Origin: JAVWMQ01 sp036637375 | GTDB lineage: Bacteria > Bacillota > Clostridia > Peptostreptococcales > Anaerovoracaceae | Length of the DNA: 31,656 nucleotides | Direction: 5' to 3' | Assembly (NCBI GenBank): GCA_036637375.1 | Contig: JAVWMQ010000022.1 | Span: forward strand, 1 to 31,656 | Shown: positions 1 through 6,938 of the stretch, one piece after another | How positions within the stretch are numbered: the stretch's first letter is position 1 | How the letters are laid out: each line of letters starts with the position of its first letter | Notes under the pieces: model-generated | What the model saw: the letters and a program-made list of their open reading frames with translations, nothing else | Database searches by the model: none | What the model was told of the DNA's origin: nothing | Position numbers and translations under genes: made by a program

Positions 1-48
1 AGCATCTTGGTTTCTTTATTTCAATAGTGTAATTTTGCAAAAATACCG

Positions 49-77
49 TTGCATATTATTTTTTATGGGTATATAGT
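49..77 (+). promoter_or_regulatory. Possible sigma-A promoter of the PHP gene
   Basis: TTGCAT at 49-54 and TATAGT at 72-77 are 17 bases apart. The -10 is good (5 of 6) and the -35 is poor (3 of 6). It would give a leader of about 35 bases before the SD sequence at 105-112. The region is very AT-rich, so other -10-like stretches exist. Confidence 0.35.
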
Positions 78-119
78 AGTATACATAAAATATAACTAAT
101 AAACGAAAGGAGTAAATAT

Positions 120-899
120 TTGAAATTCGACTTACATTGCCATACTAAAGGTGGCTCAATCGACTCAAAGGTTACATTAGAAACTTATATTAGATTACTT
201 AAAGCTCAAGGATTTGATGGTATGCTAATTAGTGACCATACTACTTACAAGGGTTGCAAGGTTTGGGACGAAATTAAGGATCAAGAAGAATTCAAAGATT
301 TTACTGTATTAAAAGGAGTAGAATACGATACAATTGACGCAGGTCATTTCTTAGTTGTTCTACCTGATGATGTTATATTAAAGGTTTTACATATACGAGG
401 TCTTACACTTCGTATGCTAATCAAAATTGTACATCACTACGGCGGGGTTTTAGGGCCTGCACATCCATTTGGGGTTAAAAGTTCAAGTGCGATGTTCCTA
501 AGAGCAGTTAAGAAAAATCCTGATTTAATTAAAGAATTCGATTTTATTGAAACTTTTAACACATGTGAAACTAAAGAATCAAATGTTAAAGCAGCTCACA
601 TGGCAAATAAATGTGGTTTACCAGGAATTGGTGGATCCGATGCCCACAAAGAAGAATATGTCGGGATGGCATATACAGAAATAGACTCTAATATTAAATG
701 TAACAATGATTTCATCAACGCAATCAAGGAAGACCTTGTTTATGACGCTGGCGGAATCGAAAGAGAAGCAACTAAAGCTATGGCCAGAAAATGCCATTGG
801 TCAGGCGTGTTAGCATTTAAAACTTACAATTTAGGATTGGGTTACCTCTTTACACCTTATAGGGCTTATATGGTTAAAGCTTTAGCCATTAGCCAGTAA
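120..899 (+). CDS. PHP-domain metal-dependent phosphoesterase
   Basis: A 259-residue protein of the PHP (polymerase and histidinol phosphatase) superfamily, which hydrolyses phosphoesters at a cluster of metal ions; the substrate cannot be told. Visible metal ligands are H6 and H8 (DLHCHT), D39-H40 (SDH), E68, H115 (PAHPFG) and D174/H176 (GGSDAH), so the active site is complete. Residues 1-210 are the catalytic barrel. The tail from about 225 is hydrophobic and aromatic without being a clear membrane helix. The start is TTG at 120, chosen because GAAAGGAG at 105-112 lies 7 bases upstream and the protein then begins with the conserved MKFDLHCHT. It is a single-gene unit closed by the terminator at 914-947. 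Cytosolic RNase AM-like or nucleotide phosphatase roles are known in the family; none is specifically supported here. Confidence 0.85.
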   Translation: MKFDLHCHTKGGSIDSKVTLETYIRLLKAQGFDGMLISDHTTYKGCKVWDEIKDQEEFKDFTVLKGVEYDTIDAGHFLVVLPDDVILKVLHIRGLTLRMLIKIVHHYGGVLGPAHPFGVKSSSAMFLRAVKKNPDLIKEFDFIETFNTCETKESNVKAAHMANKCGLPGIGGSDAHKEEYVGMAYTEIDSNIKCNNDFINAIKEDLVYDAGGIEREATKAMARKCHWSGVLAFKTYNLGLGYLFTPYRAYMVKALAISQ

Positions 900-913
900 G
901 TATGGCAAATCAA

Positions 914-947
914 ATACCTCTTAGGGTAATTCTAAGAGGTATTTTTT
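914..947 (+). terminator. Rho-independent terminator after the PHP gene
   Basis: ATACCTCTTAG (914-924) pairs perfectly with CTAAGAGGTAT (932-942) across a 7-base loop, followed by a T run. This is a strong intrinsic terminator. Confidence 0.93.
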
Positions 948-991
948 ATTTGTATCTAAAGTAAAAATTGTGAATGATTAGTTTTATATTA

Positions 992-1000
992 TGGTATAAT
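992..1000 (+). promoter_or_regulatory. Extended -10 promoter of the metallophosphoesterase gene
   Basis: TGGTATAAT is an extended -10 (TG-N-TATAAT). No good -35 lies 16-18 bases upstream, as is usual for this promoter type. It sits 40 bases before the start codon at 1041. Confidence 0.5.
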
Positions 1001-1040
1001 ATGTAACATAATATATTACAAATTATGAACGGAGGATGCC

Positions 1041-2249
1041 ATGGGTGCCTTAATTTTACTACCTTTTTATGTAGCGCTAAGCTCTTATATGTTTTGGTTT
1101 GCCTTGAGATGGATTCGCGCTTGTCATGGATTTTTTCATAGCAAAACATTTAAACGCATCTATTTCGTCCTTTTCTTTTTTATGGTTTTTTCACCTGGAC
1201 TTGCTTTTGCTTTACCTCACAGTCATTTCCAAAGAGTATTTCAGGTTGTCAGTAATTTTTGGATAGGCATATTTTTTATTGGAATATCCCTAATTTTAAT
1301 AACGCACTTAATTAAATTTATCACTACCAAAACAGGTACAATATCTCGTGCAAAGTGGCAAAGACGTAAGTATATTGCCATTTCTGGTACTATAGTTTTT
1401 TTACTAACCGTTTCAGTAAGCACCTATGGGCTTATCACCTGCAAGACTATTACTGATACTCAGTATGTTGTAAATGTTGATAAAAGCGTTAATGGGTTAT
1501 CAAACATCAAGGTTGTTCTCATTGCAGATTTGCATATGGGTTACAATATGGGTGTTCACTCCGTTGAAACGATGGTGAATAAAATCAATCAAATGGAACC
1601 TGATCTGATTTGCATAGCTGGTGATATTTTTAATAATACATATGATGCTCTTGAGGACGAAAAAGCTATGCTTGCTTCTCTTTCCAATCTAAAAAGTACA
1701 TACGGAACCTATGCTTGTTATGGCAATCATGATGTCAAGGAGCCTATATTAGCAGGATTCACATTTAGTGACAAAAAGAACAAAGACAAAAGACCTGTTA
1801 GCGATCCTCGAATGGATAAATTTCTAAAAGATGCTAACATTAAACTTCTTCAAGATGAAGTGGTTTTAGTAGACGATAAATTCTATGTTGGCGGCAGGCT
1901 TGATGATCAAAAACCTGGTAGAACTGCTGCCATACGAATGACAGAAGAAGAAATAACTAGAAATCTCGATAAATCTAAACCTATTATCATCATTGATCAT
2001 TCACCAACAAGTAATGCCCTTGAAGGGCTTGCTGCAAATGGTGTTGACGTTGATTTAAGTGGACACACTCACAATGGTCAATTTTTCCCTTTGAATTTAT
2101 CTGCAAAATTTATGTGGGATAATCCTACTGGTATTTTACAAGTGAGAAATATGACATCTATCGTCACTTCTGGTGTTGGAGTTTTTGGCCCAGATATTAG
2201 ACTTGGTACTAAAAGTGAAATAGTAGAAATAAAAATGAACTTTAAGTAA
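1041..2249 (+). CDS. Membrane-anchored calcineurin-type metallophosphoesterase (YkuE/YaeI-like)
   Basis: A 402-residue protein. The N-terminal third holds four likely membrane helices (about residues 3-22, 40-58, 70-92 and 110-133). The rest is a calcineurin-like metallophosphoesterase with the full metal set: D163-x-H165, G194-D195, G228-N-H-D231, H320 and G341-H-T-H344. The C-terminal GVFGPDIRLGTKSEI is typical of the YkuE/YaeI branch, some members of which act on lipid phosphoesters such as UDP-diacylglucosamine; that substrate is only a family-level guess. GGAGG at 1031-1035 sets the start 5 bases downstream. The gene ends four bases before the convergent recR stop, and the last codons form one arm of a perfect inverted repeat shared with recR. 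Confidence 0.85.
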   Translation: MGALILLPFYVALSSYMFWFALRWIRACHGFFHSKTFKRIYFVLFFFMVFSPGLAFALPHSHFQRVFQVVSNFWIGIFFIGISLILITHLIKFITTKTGTISRAKWQRRKYIAISGTIVFLLTVSVSTYGLITCKTITDTQYVVNVDKSVNGLSNIKVVLIADLHMGYNMGVHSVETMVNKINQMEPDLICIAGDIFNNTYDALEDEKAMLASLSNLKSTYGTYACYGNHDVKEPILAGFTFSDKKNKDKRPVSDPRMDKFLKDANIKLLQDEVVLVDDKFYVGGRLDDQKPGRTAAIRMTEEEITRNLDKSKPIIIIDHSPTSNALEGLAANGVDVDLSGHTHNGQFFPLNLSAKFMWDNPTGILQVRNMTSIVTSGVGVFGPDIRLGTKSEIVEIKMNFK

Positions 2250-2266
2250 TAACTTAAAGTTCATTT
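2233..2266. terminator. Convergent terminator hairpin shared by metallophosphoesterase and recR
   Basis: AAATGAACTTTAAG (2233-2246) and CTTAAAGTTCATTT (2253-2266) form a perfect 14-bp inverted repeat around TAATAA. The arms encode the last residues of both converging genes and the loop holds the plus-strand stop. The U-rich run after the stem is better on the minus strand, so it probably ends the dnaX-ybaB-recR transcript best. Confidence 0.75.
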
Positions 2267-2853
2267 CTGCCTTCAACTGCTTTTAACAGTGTTATTTCAT
2301 CTGCATATTCAAGGTCTCCACCAACAGGAATCCCATGAGCTATTCTAGTAACTTTTATTCCAGTGGGTTTAATAAGTCTTGCGATATACATCGCCGTTGC
2401 CTCACCTTCAATATTAGGATTTGTTGCAATTATTATCTCATCCACATCGTTTTGCTGTAATCTGATAATTAACTGCTTTAAGTTTATGTCTTCAGGGCCT
2501 ATTCCATCCATTGGCGAAATCGCACCATGGAGAACATGATAAAGCCCTCTAAACTCTTTTATTTTTTCCATTGCAAATACATCTTTAGGACTTTCTACAA
2601 CACAAATCATCTTTGTATTTCTATTACCGTCACTACAAATTTGACATGGATCCTCATCAGTAAGATTACCACATACAGAACAGTATTTCATATTCTTTTT
2701 TGCGTTTAGAATCGAATTAGCAAGTGCTTCTGCTTCTTTGTCTTCAAGTGATAAAATGTGAAACGCTAGTCTTTGTGCTGTCTTGCCACCTATTCCCGGC
2801 AACTTTGACAACTCTCCAATTAACTTGCTTAATGGTTTTGCATAATATTTCAT
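2254..2853 (-). CDS. recR: Recombination protein RecR
   Basis: A 199-residue protein of the RecR family, a DNA clamp-like mediator that works with RecF and RecO in RecA loading at gaps. It has the N-terminal helix-hairpin-helix (about 8-30, LPGIGGKTAQRLAF), a zinc finger with C58, C61, C70 and C73, and a Toprim domain starting at ICVVESPKD (E87 region). The length equals the usual ~200 residues. The ATG overlaps the ybaB stop by one base (TAATG), so translation is probably coupled. It is the last gene of the SRP RNA-dnaX-ybaB-recR unit, an order known from Bacillus and many Clostridia. Confidence 0.97.
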   Translation of the reverse strand: MKYYAKPLSKLIGELSKLPGIGGKTAQRLAFHILSLEDKEAEALANSILNAKKNMKYCSVCGNLTDEDPCQICSDGNRNTKMICVVESPKDVFAMEKIKEFRGLYHVLHGAISPMDGIGPEDINLKQLIIRLQQNDVDEIIIATNPNIEGEATAMYIARLIKPTGIKVTRIAHGIPVGGDLEYADEITLLKAVEGRNEL

Positions 2854-3209
2854 TATAATAATCCTGGAGGTAATCCTAAGCTTCCTGTTAACTTGCCCAT
2901 TTCATTATTTGAAATTTCATCCATTTGTCTTAAAGCTTCGTTAGTTGCAACCATAATTAAATCCTGTAACATTTCAATGTCATCTTGATCAACGATTTCT
3001 GGTTTAAGCTTAATTTCTGAAATCTGCTTTTCTCCTGTCACTGTTACTGAAACAGCTCCACCACCAGCTGTCGCTGTAGTTTCCATTCCATTAATTTCAT
3101 TTTGAAGTTCATCCATCTTCTGCTGAACCATTTGCATTTGCTGCATCTGCTGTGACGCATTAACCTTTGGAGCTTTAGCTTTTTTGCCTGCTCTCATACC
3201 TTTACCCAT
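2853..3209 (-). CDS. ybaB: YbaB/EbfC-family nucleoid-associated protein
   Basis: A 118-residue protein of the YbaB/EbfC family, small dimeric DNA-binding proteins that associate with the nucleoid. The Q/M-rich helix (QQMQQMQMVQQKMDELQNEI), the glycine-rich turn TAGGGAVSVTVTG and the C-terminal GLPPGLL are characteristic. The N-terminus has a short basic extension (GKGMRAGKKAKAPK) that may add DNA contact. GGAGG with 7-base spacing supports the start at 3209. It lies 16 bases after dnaX and overlaps recR by one base. The fixed coupling of this gene with dnaX and recR is well known; its precise function is not. Confidence 0.93.
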   Translation of the reverse strand: MGKGMRAGKKAKAPKVNASQQMQQMQMVQQKMDELQNEINGMETTATAGGGAVSVTVTGEKQISEIKLKPEIVDQDDIEMLQDLIMVATNEALRQMDEISNNEMGKLTGSLGLPPGLL

Positions 3210-3225
3210 TTTTACTCCTCCTCTT

Positions 3226-4749
3226 TTATTTAACTTTTACTTCAATTCCAAGTATATTTGATGCTGCCTGGGCTGTTTCTCCCACACTTACATCACTCAT
3301 TTTGTCTTCAATTCCCAAAGACAAAACTTCTATATATCTTTTATGCCCTGTAATTTTTTCAATTATTGAGCTTAAAATCTCTTTTTCACTTTTGACCATT
3401 CCTTCTGCTGTTGCATTAGTAGCTTTTACATAAATTTCGTTGTCACTCATCTTAATAGGTATAAGATTTGTTCTTAACACGTATAGTTGGGGCTTAATAG
3501 CTGTAGCTTCTTCAAGTAATCTGCTCCAAACTTGTTCCAAGTTTAAACCACTCTCTGCTTTGGCATTATCCCCACCTACTACACTTTCTACTACTGGTGT
3601 TTCTCTAATTTGCGGAGATAATTTAACCTTAGTTTCCAAAGGTCTTTGCACTGTAGCTGCTCCTTGCATTAAGGTACTCGCCATTTTAACTAAGCATAGC
3701 TCTAACAAAATTCTAGGTTTAGTTGAATTTTTAGCTTCGGCTATTGTTTTGGAAATTTCAATTATACCATCATTAATTTCAGCAAGATCCATTATTTCAC
3801 TTTGCCTTCTTATGTTTTCCACATTTTCCATCGACATATTTAGCATATCTTCAGGTTTCTTTACAAATTTAACCATAAGTAAGTTACGATAGTGCATTAG
3901 CCACCCCATCATTACCTGCCTAGTATCTTTGCCGCCTGCAAAAATTTTATCTAATAGCAAAATGCCATCAGATGGATTTTTTTTGAGAACCATATCTGTT
4001 AATTCAATATATGTATCTTCACCAATTGCACCTAGAGATTCTAATACCTGTTCCCTATTAATTTCTCCTTCTCTACCTGAAATACATTGATCAAGTAATG
4101 TTAATCCATCTCTCACAGATCCATCTGCATTAGTCGCAATAAGTCTAACTGCATCTTCTGTTATGGAAACACCCATTTCAGCACATATTTCTTTCATTCT
4201 AGGAATTAATAGCTCTGAGCCAACACGTCTAAAGTCCATACGCATACATCTGCTCAAAACAGTTTGTGGCAATTTATTTGGTTCTGTTGTTGCTAAAATA
4301 AATACAACTTTTTCTGGCGGTTCTTCTAAGGTCTTTAATAGCGCATTAAATGCACTGTTTGACAACATATGAACCTCATCTATTATATATACTTTGGTAC
4401 GTCCAACAGCTGGCGGATATTTGACACTTTCTCTAAGTTCTCTTATGTTATCTACACCATTATTGGAGGCTGCATCAATTTCGATTAAATCCATAAAATT
4501 GCCGTCTTTGATAGCCATACAATTTTCGCAAACACCACATGGTCTATTAATCTCACTTGTACAATTAAGCCCCTTTGCAAGTAATCTTGCCGCTGTAGTT
4601 TTGCCTGTACCTCGTGTACCGCAAAACAAATAGGCATGATTTACTGCATCATTTTCTATTTGGTTCTTTAATACTCTAATAATATGCTGCTGACCTAATA
4701 CATCTTCAAATATCTCAGGTCTATATGCACGATAAATTACTTTGTACAT
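3226..4749 (-). CDS. dnaX: DNA polymerase III subunit gamma/tau
   Basis: A 507-residue clamp-loader ATPase that opens and loads the beta clamp and ties the replisome together. Residues 1-220 hold the AAA+ core: Walker A GTRGTGKT (44-51), four zinc cysteines C63, C71, C74 and C77, Walker B DEVHML (124-129), sensor 1 ATTEPNKLP and the SRC arginine finger (166-168). Domain III follows to about 360. The C-terminal part (about 405-500) is a short tau-like domain, clearly shorter than the 643-residue E. coli protein but usual for Clostridia. GAGG lies 5 bases before ATG. It is read from the SRP RNA promoter or by read-through, being 25 bases downstream of the RNA. Confidence 0.96.
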   Translation of the reverse strand: MYKVIYRAYRPEIFEDVLGQQHIIRVLKNQIENDAVNHAYLFCGTRGTGKTTAARLLAKGLNCTSEINRPCGVCENCMAIKDGNFMDLIEIDAASNNGVDNIRELRESVKYPPAVGRTKVYIIDEVHMLSNSAFNALLKTLEEPPEKVVFILATTEPNKLPQTVLSRCMRMDFRRVGSELLIPRMKEICAEMGVSITEDAVRLIATNADGSVRDGLTLLDQCISGREGEINREQVLESLGAIGEDTYIELTDMVLKKNPSDGILLLDKIFAGGKDTRQVMMGWLMHYRNLLMVKFVKKPEDMLNMSMENVENIRRQSEIMDLAEINDGIIEISKTIAEAKNSTKPRILLELCLVKMASTLMQGAATVQRPLETKVKLSPQIRETPVVESVVGGDNAKAESGLNLEQVWSRLLEEATAIKPQLYVLRTNLIPIKMSDNEIYVKATNATAEGMVKSEKEILSSIIEKITGHKRYIEVLSLGIEDKMSDVSVGETAQAASNILGIEVKVK

Positions 4750-4773
4750 CCCATCCTCTTATTTCCAAAAAAT

Positions 4774-4931
4774 AATTGCCCTTTAGTAGCTCCACAACTA
4801 TCGAAAAGGCTTATCTGCGGCACATAAGCTGATCCACTTATTGCTGCTTCCTTCCGGACCTGACAAGGTTCATAGAGGCTTATTGCGCAGGACCCAATCA
4901 AAGTTAATGGAGCTGCCAAAAGGCAATTCAT
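4774..4931 (-). ncRNA. ffs: Signal recognition particle RNA (small bacterial type)
   Basis: The minus strand over 4843-4864 carries the invariant SRP domain IV with its GGAA tetraloop (GTCAGGTCCGGAAGGAAGC). On either side CTGCGCAATAAGC pairs with GCTTATGTGCCGCAG, and further out TGGCAGCTCCA pairs with TGTGGAGCT, giving one long rod. AATTGCC at 4774-4780 can pair with GGCAATT at 4922-4928, followed on the minus strand by ATTTTTT, so the closing helix may also terminate. This is the short 4.5S-like form; I see no Alu domain like that of the ~270-base Bacillus RNA. The ends are approximate. It scaffolds Ffh in co-translational membrane targeting. A strong promoter lies just upstream and dnaX just downstream. 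Confidence 0.92.
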
Positions 4932-4939
4932 TCTTATCT

Positions 4940-4968
4940 ATTATAGTTGTTTATTGCCTTTTAGTCAA
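4940..4968 (-). promoter_or_regulatory. Sigma-A promoter of SRP RNA
   Basis: On the minus strand TTGACT (4963-4968) and a perfect TATAAT (4940-4945) are spaced 17 bases apart. Start is expected near 4932, at the edge of the RNA. The -35 begins only 5 bases after the ligA stop codon, and I see no terminator between ligA and this promoter. Confidence 0.87.
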
Positions 4969-4973
4969 TATTT

Positions 4974-6929
4974 TTATTGTATATTCATCATTTTAGTTAT
5001 TTCATCTTCATTGATAATTTCAATACCAAGTTCTTTTGCTTTTTTGTTTTTGCTAGAATTACTTGTTGTATCGTTGTTAATTAAGTAGTTTGTTTTTGCA
5101 CTAACTGTTCCTGTAACTTTTCCACCTCTTTTTTCAATCTCTGCTTTAAGTTCATTCCTATTTGCAAATTGCTCAACACTACCTGTTATTACAAAGGTTA
5201 TCCCCTCCAAGGTCGGCTCATAAGCTTTTACCTCTTCAAAAGTAACTTCTTTTTCTAGTGCTATTATCTCAGTAGCATTTTGGTTGTTTTCAAAATACGC
5301 CACAAAAAGATTCGCCATCACCTCTCCAATACCATCAATTTCAATTAGCTGATCAAAGGTAAGGTTCTTGACTGCCTGCCAGTCATTGTTAGTTGCTCTA
5401 GCAATTAACTTGGCGTTTGCCACACCTATGCTAGGTATTCCAAGGCTATATAAAAATCTTGAAACCGTTGTTTTCCTTGAGTTTTCAATACTATTAATTA
5501 AATTATCATAAGATTTTTTGCCATACCCACTTATATTTACAATAGCCTCTTCTTTGTCTCTTAGTTTAAACAAGTCAGCACAATCTTTAATTATTCCTCT
5601 TGAAATAAATTTATCTAAAGTAGCTTCAGACAAACTTTCGATATTCATTGCGTCCCTACTCACAAATAAAGCGAATTTTTTTATCTTTTTTGCTGGGCAA
5701 TCTGGATTTGTGCAATAAAGAACCTCAACATCTCTATCTTTTTTAATTATAGTTTCTTTGGCACATACTGGACATTTATCTGGTATTTCCACTGTATTAC
5801 TTCTTGTAATGTTATCTGCAATTTGAGGTATAATCATATTTGCCTTGTATACTTTAATAATATCCTCATAGCCTAACTCTAACTCTCTTAATATGCTTAC
5901 ATTATGCACCGAAGCCCTACCGACAGTTGTTCCTTCAAGCTCTACATCTTCAAATATAGCTATTGGATTAATTAGTCCAGTTCGAGACACACTCCACTCA
6001 ATTTCAATTAATTTTGTTTCTTTAACTTCATCTTGCCATTTAAATGCAATAGCATTTCTCGGAAATTTAGCTGTATTGCCTAAGCTTTCGCCATAGATAA
6101 TATCATCTAATACCAAAACTAGTCCATCAGAAGGAATATCCATATTTTCAATTTCTAACGCAAAGCTTGAGACAGCTTCTTTTATATTTTCGGCTGAAAC
6201 ATTCCTATATCCTACAACTTCAAAGCCCATATCTTTTAGCCAGTTCATTTGATTTGCAACAGAGTTATTAAAGTCCACTCCCTCTGCGCTTGCAATGCTA
6301 AATGCTGAAAAGTTAACCCTACGCTCAGAAGTAATTTGACTGTTTAACTGCCTAACTGAGCCGCTACATAGATTCCTTGGGTTCTTGTACTTAGCATCAA
6401 GCTCTGGAATTTCATTGTTTATAGCCTCAAAGTCTGAATACTTTATGTAAGCCTCTCCTCGAACGACAAGGTTACCTTTAAATGAAATTTGCCCTGGCAC
6501 ATTTTGAAAACGCCTGGCATTGCTTGTTACAACTTCACCAGTTTCTCCATTTCCTCTAGTTACAGCTTTTTGCAGCTTTCCATTTTCATATGTAAGAACT
6601 ATTGTTAATCCATCAATTTTCCAACTCAAAACGCCTTGTTGTTCTTGAAGCCAGCTTTGAAGTGCTGATGCACTTTTAGTCTTGTCAAGACTGAGCATTC
6701 TTGATGGATGATTTTCCTTTGGCAAAACATCCAAAACTTCATAGCCTACATTTTGTGTTGGGCTATTTGCAAAAACAATACCTGTTTCTTTTTCTAGGTT
6801 CAAAAGTTCATCATAAACCTTATCGTATTCCATATTTGAAACAATTTCAGTACCATCTACATAGTAGGCCTTTGCCGCTTTGTTTAGATACTCAATTTTA
6901 TTTTTTATATCCTTTTTTATATCTGTCAT
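4974..6929 (-). CDS. ligA: NAD-dependent DNA ligase, divergent motifs
   Basis: A 651-residue LigA that seals nicks using NAD+. Order: Ia domain (1-65), nucleotidyltransferase domain (66-310) with adenylated lysine K104 in WKIDG, E159 in VRGEAY and K297 in AFKW; OB fold; zinc finger C386, C389, C406, C411; helix-hairpin-helix region (about 460-545); BRCT domain (about 574-650). It departs from canonical LigA by eye: the residue aligned with E. coli E113 is S102 (LSWKIDG instead of CELKLDG), and motif IV reads DGLVLVLDD where DGVVIKV is usual, so the lysine is absent at V273. It is 45 or so residues shorter than E. coli LigA. The SD (GTAGGAG) overlaps the pcrA stop, so the two form an operon. 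It is possibly a second-type clostridial LigA. Confidence 0.9.
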   Translation of the reverse strand: MTDIKKDIKNKIEYLNKAAKAYYVDGTEIVSNMEYDKVYDELLNLEKETGIVFANSPTQNVGYEVLDVLPKENHPSRMLSLDKTKSASALQSWLQEQQGVLSWKIDGLTIVLTYENGKLQKAVTRGNGETGEVVTSNARRFQNVPGQISFKGNLVVRGEAYIKYSDFEAINNEIPELDAKYKNPRNLCSGSVRQLNSQITSERRVNFSAFSIASAEGVDFNNSVANQMNWLKDMGFEVVGYRNVSAENIKEAVSSFALEIENMDIPSDGLVLVLDDIIYGESLGNTAKFPRNAIAFKWQDEVKETKLIEIEWSVSRTGLINPIAIFEDVELEGTTVGRASVHNVSILRELELGYEDIIKVYKANMIIPQIADNITRSNTVEIPDKCPVCAKETIIKKDRDVEVLYCTNPDCPAKKIKKFALFVSRDAMNIESLSEATLDKFISRGIIKDCADLFKLRDKEEAIVNISGYGKKSYDNLINSIENSRKTTVSRFLYSLGIPSIGVANAKLIARATNNDWQAVKNLTFDQLIEIDGIGEVMANLFVAYFENNQNATEIIALEKEVTFEEVKAYEPTLEGITFVITGSVEQFANRNELKAEIEKRGGKVTGTVSAKTNYLINNDTTSNSSKNKKAKELGIEIINEDEITKMMNIQ

Positions 6930-6938
6930 TTCTTTCTC

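Noticed and set aside
3440..3892. 150-residue plus-strand open frame
   Set aside because: Antisense shadow of dnaX with no ribosome-binding site.
3975..3990. A8 run in dnaX as a possible frameshift or slippage site for a gamma form
   Set aside because: It lies at about residue 257, well before the tau/gamma boundary known for programmed frameshifting, and I see no stimulating stem.
4737..4931. 64-residue minus-strand open frame
   Set aside because: It lies within the SRP RNA and the dnaX leader; the RNA explains the sequence.
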